From an uncultured Bacilli bacterium (GTDB lineage: Bacteria; Bacillota_I; Bacilli_A; RF39; UBA660), in the NCBI GenBank assembly GCA_958413985.1, contig CATYVZ010000004.1:42863-106862 (forward strand): a stretch of DNA of 64,000 nucleotides, given 5' to 3'. The translations under genes were made by a program, and so were the position numbers. The notes beneath the pieces are model-generated. The model had not been told where the DNA came from, ran no database searches, and was given only the letters and a program-made list of their open reading frames with translations. Below are positions 24,863 to 33,452 of the stretch, piece after piece; positions within the stretch are counted from its first letter, which is position 1, and each line of letters starts with the position of its first letter.

Positions 24863-25171
24863 ATGAAATTAAAAACAGGAGATAAAGTAGTTGTTATCGC
24901 CGGAAAGAGTAAAGGAAAAGAAGGAACTATTATCAGCGTTTTAAAAGATGAAAATAAAGTAGTTGTCGAAGGCGTTAATATGATAAAAAAACATATCAAA
25001 CCTAATGGACAACAATCTGGGTCAATCGTCGAAAAAGAAGCACCAATTCATATGTCGAACGTTATGATAGTAGATCCAAAAACAAAGAAAGCTACTCGCA
25101 TAGGCCATACTACCAATAAAGCAGGAAAAAAGGTTAGAGTTGCTATAAAATCTAACACTAATCTTGATTAA
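24863..25171 (+). CDS. rplX: 50S ribosomal protein L24
   Basis: 102-aa L24, assembly initiator. The KOW motif is at the N-terminus (KTGDKVVVIAGKSKGKEGTI), followed by VVVEGVNMIKKHIKP. AGGAGG upstream. Followed by rplE after 14 nt. Confidence 0.98.
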   Translation: MKLKTGDKVVVIAGKSKGKEGTIISVLKDENKVVVEGVNMIKKHIKPNGQQSGSIVEKEAPIHMSNVMIVDPKTKKATRIGHTTNKAGKKVRVAIKSNTNLD

Positions 25172-25185
25172 GGAAGGAGGGTATT

Positions 25186-25725
25186 ATGAACCGCCTAAAA
25201 GAGAAATATAAAAATGAAATTGTAAAAGATTTACAAAACAAATATAACTATAAAAGTATTATGGAAGTTCCAAAATTAGATAAAATCGTCGTTAATATGG
25301 GCGTTGGTGATGCATCACATAACAGTAAAATGTTAGAAGCTGCAATGAAAGATCTAGAAATAATAACTGGTCAAAAAGCAGTAGCTACCAAAGCAAAAAA
25401 AGCGATTGCTGGATTTAAGATAAGAGAAGGTCAAGCTATCGGTTGCAAAGTAACTTTGCGTGGCGAAAACATGTATAATTTTTTAGATAAATTAATCAGT
25501 ATTACGTTGCCTCGAGTTAGGGATTTTAGAGGTTTATCTAACAAATCTTTCGATGGTCGCGGTAATTATACGTTAGGATTAACCGAACAATTAATATTCT
25601 CTGAAATTAATTATGATGATGTTGTTAAAGTAAGAGGTATGGATATTGTGTTCGTAACAACGGCTAAAACTAATGAAGAAGCACATGATCTATTAAAAGG
25701 TTTTGGAATGCCATTTAAAAAATAG
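25186..25725 (+). CDS. rplE: 50S ribosomal protein L5
   Basis: 179-aa L5 binding 5S rRNA with L18. Seen: IMEVPKLDKIVVNMGVGDA, ITGQKAVATKAKKAIAGFKI, REGQAIGCKVTLRG, LPRVRDFRGL. GGAAGGAGGG upstream. Confidence 0.98.
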   Translation: MNRLKEKYKNEIVKDLQNKYNYKSIMEVPKLDKIVVNMGVGDASHNSKMLEAAMKDLEIITGQKAVATKAKKAIAGFKIREGQAIGCKVTLRGENMYNFLDKLISITLPRVRDFRGLSNKSFDGRGNYTLGLTEQLIFSEINYDDVVKVRGMDIVFVTTAKTNEEAHDLLKGFGMPFKK

Positions 25726-25734
25726 GAGGAGATT

Positions 25735-25920
25735 ATGGCTAAAAAAAGTATGATTATTAAAGCTAATCGTAAACCAAAATACAAAGTTCGTGCTTACACA
25801 AGATGTAATATCTGTGGAAGACCGCACGCTGTACTTAAAAAATATGGAATTTGTAGAATTTGTTTTAGAGAATTAGCTTACAAAGGACAAATACCAGGTG
25901 TTAAAAAATCAAGTTGGTAA
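25735..25920 (+). CDS. rpsZ: 30S ribosomal protein S14, zinc-binding type Z
   Basis: 61-aa short S14 with two CxxC pairs (CNICGRPH and CRICFREL), i.e. the zinc-dependent form, not the long zinc-free paralog. AGGAGG upstream. Its place between rplE and rpsH is standard. Confidence 0.97.
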   Translation: MAKKSMIIKANRKPKYKVRAYTRCNICGRPHAVLKKYGICRICFRELAYKGQIPGVKKSSW

Positions 25921-25935
25921 GAAAAGGAGGATTAT

Positions 25936-26328
25936 ATGGTAACAGATCCAATCGCTGATATGCTTACGAGAATTCGTAATGCGAACGCTATGCGATATAA
26001 AGAAGTTGAAATCCCTCATTCAAAAGTAAAATTAGAAATTGCTAAAATTTTGAAAAATGAAGGTTTTATCAACGATTATAAAGTTAAGAAAAATAATGTC
26101 CAAGATATTATCGTTTTAAGTTTAAAATACGATAATAAAGAAAGAGTTATTACAGGGTTGAAAAGAATATCAAAACCAGGATTAAGAGTATATGCTAAAT
26201 CTAGCGAAATACCAAGAGTTTTAAATGGTTTAGGTATTGCAATCATCTCAACATCACAGGGAATTATGACAGGTAAAGATGCTAAAGCTGCTAATTTAGG
26301 TGGCGAAGTGTTAGCTTATATTTGGTAG
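25936..26328 (+). CDS. rpsH: 30S ribosomal protein S8
   Basis: 130-aa S8, central-domain binder and spc-operon repressor in E. coli. Seen: DPIADMLTRIRNANA and the C-terminal STSQGIMTGKDAKAANLGGE. AAGGAGG upstream. Confidence 0.98.
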   Translation: MVTDPIADMLTRIRNANAMRYKEVEIPHSKVKLEIAKILKNEGFINDYKVKKNNVQDIIVLSLKYDNKERVITGLKRISKPGLRVYAKSSEIPRVLNGLGIAIISTSQGIMTGKDAKAANLGGEVLAYIW

Positions 26329-26342
26329 AAAGGAATGAAATT

Positions 26343-26873
26343 ATGAGTCGTATAGGGAATCGAGTATTAACTATTCCTAATGGTGTAACTTTAACAGTTT
26401 TAGATGATAAAGTAACAGTTAAAGGTCCTAAAGGTGAACTTTCTACTGATATTAATAAACATATAACTGTCGAAGTTAACAATGAAGAAGTAGTTATTAA
26501 ACGAGAAAACGATAATTATAAAAATCTTCATGGTACTGTTAATGCTAATCTTAAAAATATGATTACTGGCGTAAGTGTTGGTTTTGAAAAAAAATTGGAA
26601 GCTGTTGGTGTTGGCTATCGTTTTGCTTTAAAAGGTAATGATTTAGTTGTAACTGCTGGTTTCTCACATCCAGTTGAAATTAAAGTTCCAGAAGGAATTA
26701 AATTGGAAGTTCCAAGTACAACTGAATTGTTCGTAAAAGGTGCCGACAAGCAATTAGTTGGCGAATTTGCAGCTAATGTTCGTAAAATCAGACCTCCTGA
26801 GCCTTATAAAGGTAAAGGAATTCGTTATAGTGGCGAACATATTATTCGCAAAGTTGGAAAGAAAGCTGCTTAA
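26343..26873 (+). CDS. rplF: 50S ribosomal protein L6
   Basis: 176-aa L6 near the sarcin-ricin loop. ATG 26343 gives SRIGNRVLTIPNGV, the family start, with AGAAAGGAA upstream; an in-frame ATG at 26322 lies inside rpsH. C-terminal RPPEPYKGKGIRYSGE is typical. Confidence 0.97.
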   Translation: MSRIGNRVLTIPNGVTLTVLDDKVTVKGPKGELSTDINKHITVEVNNEEVVIKRENDNYKNLHGTVNANLKNMITGVSVGFEKKLEAVGVGYRFALKGNDLVVTAGFSHPVEIKVPEGIKLEVPSTTELFVKGADKQLVGEFAANVRKIRPPEPYKGKGIRYSGEHIIRKVGKKAA

Positions 26874-26897
26874 TAATTAGAAAAAGGAGACGTTAAA

Positions 26898-27260
26898 ATG
26901 ATTAAAAAAGAATCAAGAAATGTTGCTCGTCTTGCTAGACACACACGTGTTACAAATAAAATTAAGGGAACTAAAGAATGTCCAAGATTAAATGTGTTTA
27001 GAAGTAATAGTAATATTTTTGCTCAAATCATTGATGATACTAAAGGTGAAACCTTAGTTAGCGCTTCTTCGATCGACAAGGAACTAAAATTAAAAAACGG
27101 TTCTAATGTTGAGGCAGCTACTAAAGTTGGTGAACTTTTAGCTAAGAGAGCTAAAAAAGCAAAAATTACGAAAGTAACCTTTGATAGAGGTGGATATCTT
27201 TATCATGGACGTGTTAAAGCTTTAGCCGAAGCAGCACGTGCAAATGGTTTAGAATTTTAA
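26898..27260 (+). CDS. rplR: 50S ribosomal protein L18
   Basis: 120-aa L18, 5S rRNA binder. Seen: PRLNVFRSNSNIFAQIIDD, AKRAKKAKITKVTFDRGGYLYHGRVKALAEAARANGLEF. AAAAGGAG upstream. Confidence 0.97.
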   Translation: MIKKESRNVARLARHTRVTNKIKGTKECPRLNVFRSNSNIFAQIIDDTKGETLVSASSIDKELKLKNGSNVEAATKVGELLAKRAKKAKITKVTFDRGGYLYHGRVKALAEAARANGLEF

Positions 27261-27270
27261 GGAGGGAATT

Positions 27271-27774
27271 ATGGAAAAAACAAAAAGAGAACCACGCCCA
27301 AAACAATTTGATGAAGAAATTATCAATATTGGTCGCGTTACAAAAGTAACTAAAGGTGGTCGTCATTTCCGTTTTTCAGCAACTGTTGCAGTAGGAGATC
27401 GTAAAGGACGCGTTGGAATTGGAACAGGTAAAGCCAATGAAGTTCCTGACGCTATCAAAAAAGCTGTGGCAGCAGCTACAAAAAACGTTGTAAAAGTTTC
27501 GATTGTTAATGGCACAATCCCACATGAAGCAGTTGGAACTATTGGGGCTAGTAAGATTTTACTTAAGCCTGCATGCGAAGGAACAGGAGTTAAAGCCGGA
27601 GGAGCAGTTAGAGCTGTTGTTGAATTAGCCGGTGTAAAAAATATTTTATCTAAATCACTTGGATCAAATACTAAAGTTAATATGGCTTACGCAACATTAA
27701 AAGCTTTAAAATCACAAAAAACAGTTGAAGAAGTTGCATTATTACGTGGAAAAACTAAAGAGGAGATCTTATAA
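27271..27774 (+). CDS. rpsE: 30S ribosomal protein S5
   Basis: 167-aa S5, ribosomal accuracy and mRNA entry. Seen: INIGRVTKVTKGGRHFRFSA, GDRKGRVGIGTGKANEVPDA, GTGVKAGGAVRAVVELAGV. AGGAGGG upstream. Its stop overlaps the rplO start (TAATG). rpmD (L30), which usually lies between rpsE and rplO, is absent. Confidence 0.98.
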   Translation: MEKTKREPRPKQFDEEIINIGRVTKVTKGGRHFRFSATVAVGDRKGRVGIGTGKANEVPDAIKKAVAAATKNVVKVSIVNGTIPHEAVGTIGASKILLKPACEGTGVKAGGAVRAVVELAGVKNILSKSLGSNTKVNMAYATLKALKSQKTVEEVALLRGKTKEEIL

Positions 27775-28217
27775 TGAAATTAGAGACAATGAGAGCTAAC
27801 GAAGGGGCTACGGCAACTAGAAAACGTGTTGGTCGTGGTACCGGTAGTGGTTTAGGAAAAACTAGTGGTAAAGGTCATAAAGGACAAAATGCTCGTTCAG
27901 GTGGCGGTGTAAGACCAGGCTTTGAAGGAGGACAATTACCTTTATTCCGTCGTTTACCAAAAAGAGGTTTTTCTAATGCTAGATTTAAAACTAGATATGC
28001 AACTATCAATTTAAGTGATTTAAATAAGTTTGAAGATGGAGCAGTTGTTACTCCTGAATTATTAAAAGAAATGGGATTAATTAAAAATGGGTTAGATGGT
28101 ATTAAAGTGTTAGGAAAAGGAAATCTAGAAAAGAAATTAACAGTTCGTGCACATAAGTTTTCTAATACTGCCCAAAATGCAATAGAGAGCCTTGGTGGAA
28201 AAATAGAGGTGATGTAA
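27774..28217 (+). CDS. rplO: 50S ribosomal protein L15
   Basis: 147-aa L15. Seen: RVGRGTGSGLGKTSGKGHKG, GGVRPGFEGGQLPLFRRLPK, GFSNARFKTRYATINL. It overlaps rpsE by one base and is directly followed by secY. Confidence 0.98.
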   Translation: MKLETMRANEGATATRKRVGRGTGSGLGKTSGKGHKGQNARSGGGVRPGFEGGQLPLFRRLPKRGFSNARFKTRYATINLSDLNKFEDGAVVTPELLKEMGLIKNGLDGIKVLGKGNLEKKLTVRAHKFSNTAQNAIESLGGKIEVM

Positions 28218-28218
28218 G

Positions 28219-29487
28219 ATGTTTGCCACTATTAAGCAAATATTTAATCCTAAAAATAAAGATATTCAAAAAAGAATTTTATTTACTTTAGCTTGTTTGT
28301 TTGTCTTTATTTTAGGTAAAGCAATTATCGTTCCAGGAATCGATGAATATTCATTAGGAGTTAGTCAATTAGGATTTCTAGAACTTATTAATGTCATGGG
28401 TGGAGGCGCCTTAGGTCAATTTTCGATCTTTGCCTTAGGAGTCATGCCTTATATTACTGCATCAATTATCATTCAAATACTAGCAATGGATATTATCCCT
28501 TATTTATCTGAGTTAAAAAAACAAGGTGGTACTGGGAGAAATCAGCTTAACAAAATTACGAGAATTACAGGAATTGCTTTAGCATTTCTTCAAGGATACA
28601 TTTATTCATTTGCTTTTTTAGGTAATGCAGGAACAGGAATATTAAATATCGATTATTTAAAATTTGCTTTAGTTTTGACAGCAGGAACATCTTTATTATT
28701 GTGGATTGGTGACCAAATAACCGCTAAAGGAATAGGTAATGGAATATCTTTGATCATCATGGCTGGTATTATTTCTAGTATGCCAACAATGTTTGCAACA
28801 GCATTTAAAGAATTAACTAGTGCTGGCAGTTTTTCAGGAGTTTTATTATTCATCCTATATGTTGTTGTCTATGTAGGAATAATTCTTGGTGTCGTATATG
28901 TCGAAGGTGCTGAAAGAAGAATCAATGTTCAATATGCCAACAAATCGAATAATACATTTGGCGGTAGACAAAACTATATTCCGTTTAAATTGAATTCGTC
29001 TGGTGTTATGCCAGTAATATTCGCATCAGCATTGATATCTATTCCATCATTTATTGCTAGTTTTATTAAAAAAGAAGGTTTTACTAATTTTGTAAACCAA
29101 TATCTAGCGATGGATAGTCCGGTTGGCTTTTCGCTATATATCATCTTAATATTCGTATTTGCGTATTTTTACACATTTATGCAAATTAAACCTAGTGAAA
29201 TGAGTGAAAATTTAAACAAAAATGGCGGATATATTCCAGGAATTAGACCGGGAAAAGATACTGCTAACTATATTAGTGACGTTATTGGTAAAATTACCAT
29301 TGTCGGAGCTTTATTCTTAGCTATTTTAGCTGGATTGCCAGTAATATTTGGTTTGTTTTCTGGACTTTCAAGTTCGGTTACTATCGGCGGTACAGGACTA
29401 TTAATCGTAGTTGGTGTGGCTTTAGAAACATATAAACAATTAGAAAGTCAACTTCAAAGTCGAAGTTATCGGAAAGGAAGAAGATAA
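28219..29487 (+). CDS. secY: Protein translocase subunit SecY
   Basis: Channel-forming subunit of the SecYEG translocon. 422 aa with ten membrane helices. Signatures include GQFSIFALGVMPYITASIII (TM2), GIGNGISLIIMAGI and the SecA/ribosome-binding loop around PFKLNSSGVMPVIFASALI, then KPSEMSENLNKNGGYIPGIRPG. GAGGTGATGTAAG lies before ATG 28219. Stop overlaps adk (TAATG). Confidence 0.98.
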   Translation: MFATIKQIFNPKNKDIQKRILFTLACLFVFILGKAIIVPGIDEYSLGVSQLGFLELINVMGGGALGQFSIFALGVMPYITASIIIQILAMDIIPYLSELKKQGGTGRNQLNKITRITGIALAFLQGYIYSFAFLGNAGTGILNIDYLKFALVLTAGTSLLLWIGDQITAKGIGNGISLIIMAGIISSMPTMFATAFKELTSAGSFSGVLLFILYVVVYVGIILGVVYVEGAERRINVQYANKSNNTFGGRQNYIPFKLNSSGVMPVIFASALISIPSFIASFIKKEGFTNFVNQYLAMDSPVGFSLYIILIFVFAYFYTFMQIKPSEMSENLNKNGGYIPGIRPGKDTANYISDVIGKITIVGALFLAILAGLPVIFGLFSGLSSSVTIGGTGLLIVVGVALETYKQLESQLQSRSYRKGRR

Positions 29488-30143
29488 TGCAAGATATAAT
29501 TTTAATTGCGCCACCTGCCGCTGGCAAGGGAACTCAGGCAAAATTATTATCTTCAAAATATCGCATTCCTCATATTTCCACAGGTGATCTATTAAGGAAA
29601 GCGATCAGTGATCAAACTGAATTAGGTAATATGGTAAAAGAAACCATGGAAAATGGGCAACTGGTTTCTGATGATATCGTTTTACAACTATTAGAAAAAA
29701 GAATAACCGAGCCTGATTGCCAAAATGGTTATATTTTAGATGGTTTTCCAAGAACGGTTAATCAGGCACAAAGTTATTTACAACTATTAGAAAAATTGAA
29801 TCGTCCTCTTGGTGATATTATCTATCTAGATGCCAGTAAAGAAGTAATAAAGACAAGAATTATTGGCCGTCTATCGTGTCCAGCTTGTGGTGCTGTTTAT
29901 AACGATTTAGTTGAAGATAATAAACCAAAGAAATTTGGGACTTGCGATTTATGCAATGGACCACTTAGCAAACGTTCTGATGATAATGAAGAAACGTTTG
30001 AAAAAAGATATGATGCTTTTATGAAAGAAACTTATCCTCTATTAGATTATTTTAGAAAAGTCGGACATTTATTCACTGTTGGTAGTGGAATAAGTAAAGA
30101 AAGAACATTTGCCGAAATTGAAAAAATTATTAATCGAGGTTAA
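29487..30143 (+). CDS. adk: Adenylate kinase, zinc-lid type, with altered P-loop
   Basis: Interconverts ATP+AMP and 2 ADP. The 218-aa long form has a zinc LID: CPACGAVYN ... CDLCNG (four Cys). It also carries PHISTGDLLRKAI and GYILDGFPRTVNQA. The P-loop reads IAPPAAGKGTQ, where family members have G-x-P-G-(A/S)-GKGT: both the first Gly and the Gly after Pro are Ala, while the GKGT core is intact. Whether this changes activity is unknown. It lies between secY and map, coupled to secY by a one-base overlap. Confidence 0.95.
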   Translation: MQDIILIAPPAAGKGTQAKLLSSKYRIPHISTGDLLRKAISDQTELGNMVKETMENGQLVSDDIVLQLLEKRITEPDCQNGYILDGFPRTVNQAQSYLQLLEKLNRPLGDIIYLDASKEVIKTRIIGRLSCPACGAVYNDLVEDNKPKKFGTCDLCNGPLSKRSDDNEETFEKRYDAFMKETYPLLDYFRKVGHLFTVGSGISKERTFAEIEKIINRG

Positions 30144-30145
30144 TT

Positions 30146-30886
30146 ATGATCAAATCGCACGAAGAAATTGAACTTATGCGAATTGCTGGTAAAATCGTTG
30201 GGGATACTCACAATTATTTGAAAGAATTTATTAAACCGGGGATTACGACTAAAGAATTAGATCAATTAGCTCATGACTTTATTATAAGTCAAGGAGCAAT
30301 TCCTTCGTTTTTAAATTACGATGGCTATCCAGCTTCGATTTGTACTTCAGTTAATGAGGAAGTCGTTCATGGTATACCTGGTAATCGTGTATTACAAGAA
30401 GGAGATATTATTTCGATCGATATCGGAGCTTGTTATAAAGGATATCATGGTGATTCGGCTTGGACTTATCCTGTTGGTTCTATTGACGATGAGAAAAAAT
30501 ACTTGCTAGAACATACTGAAAAAGCTTTGTTTGAAGGCTTAAATAATATTAAGCCAGGCAATCGTATTGGCGATATAGGTTATGCAATAGAACAGTATGC
30601 TTTAAAACATAAACTAGGTGTAGTTAAAGAATTAGTAGGCCATGGGGTTGGTAAACATTTGCACGAAACTCCAGATGTTCCAAACTATGGCGATAAGAAT
30701 AAAGGCATGATTTTAAGAAATGGAATGACTATTGCAGTTGAACCAATGCTTAATTTAAAAACAGCAAATATTTATTTATTGGATGACGATTGGACGATCG
30801 TTACAGCCGATAACAGTCCATCTGCCCATTTTGAACATACAGTTTTAGTAACTAAAGATGGATTTGAAATCTTAACAAAGAGGTGA
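30146..30886 (+). CDS. map: Methionine aminopeptidase, type I
   Basis: Removes initiator Met co-translationally. The 246-aa metalloprotease has the five metal ligands in order: Asp in ISIDIGACYKGY, Asp in GDSAWTY, His in GHGVGKHLHE, Glu in AVEPML and Glu in FEHTVLVT. The catalytic His is near VVHGIPG. It starts 2 nt after adk, and infA follows after 4 nt. N-terminal length matches the minimal bacterial type Ia enzyme. Confidence 0.97.
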   Translation: MIKSHEEIELMRIAGKIVGDTHNYLKEFIKPGITTKELDQLAHDFIISQGAIPSFLNYDGYPASICTSVNEEVVHGIPGNRVLQEGDIISIDIGACYKGYHGDSAWTYPVGSIDDEKKYLLEHTEKALFEGLNNIKPGNRIGDIGYAIEQYALKHKLGVVKELVGHGVGKHLHETPDVPNYGDKNKGMILRNGMTIAVEPMLNLKTANIYLLDDDWTIVTADNSPSAHFEHTVLVTKDGFEILTKR

Positions 30887-30890
30887 TAAA

Positions 30891-31106
30891 ATGGCTAATA
30901 ATGATGTTATAGAAGTTGAAGGGAAAGTAATCGATGTTTTACCTCGCAACGAATATAGAATAGAATTAGAAAACAAACTTACTGTAATTGCTCGCGTTTC
31001 TGGTAAAATCCGAATGAACAAAATTCGCATTTTAACAGGTGATACAGTAGTTGTTGAACTTTCACCATATGATTTAACACGCGGGCGAATAACTTACCGA
31101 AAATAG
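30891..31106 (+). CDS. infA: Translation initiation factor IF-1
   Basis: 71-aa OB-fold factor occupying the A site during initiation. Seen: DVIEVEGKVIDVLPRNEYRI, ISGKIRMNKIRILTGD-like segment (VSGKIRMNKIRIL), VVVELSPYDLTRGRITYRK. AGAGGTGATAAA upstream, overlapping the end of map. Confidence 0.97.
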   Translation: MANNDVIEVEGKVIDVLPRNEYRIELENKLTVIARVSGKIRMNKIRILTGDTVVVELSPYDLTRGRITYRK

Positions 31107-31120
31107 TAGGAGGGAATATT

Positions 31121-31234
31121 ATGAAAATAAGACCATCAGTCAAGAAGATTTGTGATAAGTGTAAAATAATTAGACGTAAGGGCAAAGTATATGTAATATG
31201 CGCAAACCCTAAACATAAACAAAGACAAGGTTAA
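31121..31234 (+). CDS. rpmJ: 50S ribosomal protein L36, zinc-binding type
   Basis: 37-codon gene. The product MKIRPSVKKICDKCKIIRR... has zinc ligands C11, C14, C27 and H32 (CxxC then CANPKH), the C+ form of L36. AGGAGGG precedes ATG 31121 by a good distance. Its place between infA and rpsM is standard for Firmicutes. Confidence 0.96.
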   Translation: MKIRPSVKKICDKCKIIRRKGKVYVICANPKHKQRQG

Positions 31235-31248
31235 TAGGAGGTGTTTAT

Positions 31249-31614
31249 ATGGCACGTATTAAGGGTGTAGATATACCAAATGATAAAAGAATTGAAATCG
31301 CATTAACTTATATTTATGGAATTGGTAGAAATTTATCAAACCAAATTTTAAAGGATGCTGATGTTGATATTAATAAAAGAGCAGGAGAATTAACTACCGA
31401 TGAGTTAGCTAGAATTCGTGATGAAGTAAATAAATATGCTACTGAAGGAGATCTAAGACGTGAAGTTAGTATGAATATTAAAACTAAGATGGAAATAAAT
31501 AGCTATCAAGGAACACGTCATAAAAAAGGTTTACCAGTAAGAGGGCAAAGAACTAATAGAAATGCACGTACTCGTAAAGGTAGAGGAAAAGTTGTTGCTA
31601 ATAAGAAAAAATAA
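31249..31614 (+). CDS. rpsM: 30S ribosomal protein S13
   Basis: 121-aa S13, contacting S19 and bridges to 50S. Seen: ARIKGVDIPNDKRIEIALTY, GIGRNLSNQIL, C-terminal GTRHKKGLPVRGQRTNRNAR. AGGAGG upstream. Confidence 0.98.
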   Translation: MARIKGVDIPNDKRIEIALTYIYGIGRNLSNQILKDADVDINKRAGELTTDELARIRDEVNKYATEGDLRREVSMNIKTKMEINSYQGTRHKKGLPVRGQRTNRNARTRKGRGKVVANKKK

Positions 31615-31634
31615 CTTTAAAAGGAGGTTAAATT

Positions 31635-32018
31635 ATGGCTTATAAAGCAAGAAAAAGAAAAGTTAAAAAGAATATCCCTGAAGGGAAAGCATATATTCAT
31701 TCAACTTTTAATAATACAATTGTCTCAATAAGTGATATGGATGGTAATGTCATTAGTTGGGCCTCAGCTGGAACATTAGGCTTTAAAGGAAGCAAGAAAT
31801 CAACTCCGTTTGCTGCTGGAATGTCAGCTGAAGCTGCTGGCCGTGCGGCTTGTGAAATGGGAATGAAAAAAGTAGAAGTTTATGTTAAAGGATTGGGTTC
31901 AGGTAGAGAAACAGCAATTCGTTCATTGCAAACAGCAGGATTAGAAGTTACTTCTATTTCTGATGTAACCCCAATTCCACACAACGGATGCCGTCCACCA
32001 AAACGTCCAAGAGGATAA
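31635..32018 (+). CDS. rpsK: 30S ribosomal protein S11
   Basis: 127-aa S11 of the platform. Seen: GKAYIHSTFNNTIVSISDMD, GNVISWASAGTLGFKGSKKS, VTPIPHNGCRPPKRPRG at the C-terminus. AAGGAGG upstream. Confidence 0.98.
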   Translation: MAYKARKRKVKKNIPEGKAYIHSTFNNTIVSISDMDGNVISWASAGTLGFKGSKKSTPFAAGMSAEAAGRAACEMGMKKVEVYVKGLGSGRETAIRSLQTAGLEVTSISDVTPIPHNGCRPPKRPRG

Positions 32019-32037
32019 TTAAAAGGAGGATTTGTAG

Positions 32038-32988
32038 ATGCTAAGATTTGAAAAACCAACATATAAAATAACTGAATATGTTGAAAATAATAATTATGGT
32101 AAATTTGAACTTGAACCGCTTGAAAGAGGATTTGGAACAACTTTAGGAAATGCTTTAAGAAGGGTAATGCTATCTAGTATGCCAGGAAGTGCGATTGTCG
32201 CTGTAAAAGTCGATGGCGTAATGCATGAATTTCAAACAATCGAAGGGATTGTTGAAGATATGACTTCGATTATTTTGAATTTGAAAAATGTTGTTCTAAA
32301 AAATAACTCTGAGGAGGATAAAGTACTACATTTATATGCTGATAAGGAAGGCATAGTAAAAGCTGGAGATATCGATGCTGATCCAGATATTGAAATTATC
32401 AATAAAGATCAAATAATTGCAACTTTAGCTAAAGGCGGAAAATTAGATATGGAACTAATTGTTAGTAATGGTCGTGGATATGTACCCGGCAATGAAAACA
32501 AAAAATATGTTGAAAACAATAAAATTGGTTATATTCCAATCGATGCTTTATATTCTCCAATCGAAAGAATCAGTTATGAAGTAGATACTGCTCGTGTTGG
32601 TCAAGATGCTAATTATGACAAGTTGATATTAAATGTTTATACTAATGGTTCATTAAGACCAGAAGAAGCTATTGCTTTAGGTTCTAAGATTTTAATCGAG
32701 CATTTTAGTGTTTTATTAGATTTGAGCGATATTGCTGATATGACTGGTATTATGACTGCTAAACAAGAAGATAGTAAACTTAAAAAATTAGAGACACCGA
32801 TTGAAGATTTAGATTTTTCAGTAAGAGCATTTAACTGTTTAAAACGAGCTAATATTAATACTTTAGGTGATTTAACTGCTAGATCTGAACTTGAAATGAT
32901 GAAAATTCGTAATTTAGGTAAAAAATCACTAAAAGAAGTTATTGATAAAATTAAAGGTATGGGACTTAGATTCCGTGAAGAAGACTAG
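32038..32988 (+). CDS. rpoA: DNA-directed RNA polymerase subunit alpha
   Basis: Assembly scaffold and UP-element/activator contact of RNA polymerase. 316 aa: N-terminal dimerisation domain (FELEPLERGFGTTLGNALRR, LSSMPGSAIVAVKVDGV), flexible linker, and C-terminal domain (VRAFNCLKRANINTLGDLTA, MKIRNLGKKSLKEV). AAAGGAGG upstream. It lies between rpsK and rplQ as usual. Confidence 0.98.
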   Translation: MLRFEKPTYKITEYVENNNYGKFELEPLERGFGTTLGNALRRVMLSSMPGSAIVAVKVDGVMHEFQTIEGIVEDMTSIILNLKNVVLKNNSEEDKVLHLYADKEGIVKAGDIDADPDIEIINKDQIIATLAKGGKLDMELIVSNGRGYVPGNENKKYVENNKIGYIPIDALYSPIERISYEVDTARVGQDANYDKLILNVYTNGSLRPEEAIALGSKILIEHFSVLLDLSDIADMTGIMTAKQEDSKLKKLETPIEDLDFSVRAFNCLKRANINTLGDLTARSELEMMKIRNLGKKSLKEVIDKIKGMGLRFREED

Positions 32989-32998
32989 GAGGTAAATT

Positions 32999-33355
32999 AT
33001 GGCTTATAGAAAATTAGGACGTGACTCAAAACATAGAAGAAGTATGCTAGCTAATTTAACTAAAGACCTAATTATAAACGAGAAAATCACAACGACTGAA
33101 ACTCGAGCTAAAGAAGTTCGTAAATTTGTCGATAAAATGATTTCTTATGGTAAGAAAGGTACTTTAGTTGCAAGAAGACAAGCTTTAGCATTCTTACATA
33201 ACGATAATGAAGCTGTTAAAAAAGTATTCGATGTTTTAGTTCCTCGTTACGCAAATCGTAATGGCGGCTATACAAGAATACTTAAACTAGACGAACGTCG
33301 TGGTGATGATGCTTTGATGGTAATTTTAGAATTAGTTGAGGAAGATGCTAAATAA
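32999..33355 (+). CDS. rplQ: 50S ribosomal protein L17
   Basis: 118-aa L17. Seen: YRKLGRDSKHRRSMLANLTK, TETRAKEVRKFVDKMI, YTRILKLDERRGDDALM. Last gene of the alpha block; its stop lies within the terminator. Confidence 0.98.
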   Translation: MAYRKLGRDSKHRRSMLANLTKDLIINEKITTTETRAKEVRKFVDKMISYGKKGTLVARRQALAFLHNDNEAVKKVFDVLVPRYANRNGGYTRILKLDERRGDDALMVILELVEEDAK

Positions 33356-33370
33356 GCATCTTTTCTTATT
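33342..33370 (+). terminator. Terminator of the S10-spc-alpha operon
   Basis: 8-bp stem AAGATGCT / AGCATCTT with loop AAATA and a T-rich tail. The stop codon of rplQ is in the loop/right arm. First terminator seen after the rpsJ promoter. Confidence 0.8.
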
Positions 33371-33403
33371 TAAAAGTAAATATATTAAATTTAGTTAAAA
33401 AAG

Positions 33404-33432
33404 TTGTTATATGTAAAAAGATTTAGTATAAT
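33404..33432 (+). promoter_or_regulatory. Promoter of the SDR gene
   Basis: TTGTTA (33404-33409), 17-nt spacer, perfect TATAAT (33427-33432), 20 nt before the start codon. Confidence 0.6.
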
Positions 33433-33452
33433 TATCATAAGGTGGTGAGAAT

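Noticed and set aside
31880..32140. 86-aa minus-strand frame across rpsK-rpoA
   Set aside because: Antisense to two ribosomal/RNA-polymerase genes and spans their junction; no signals.
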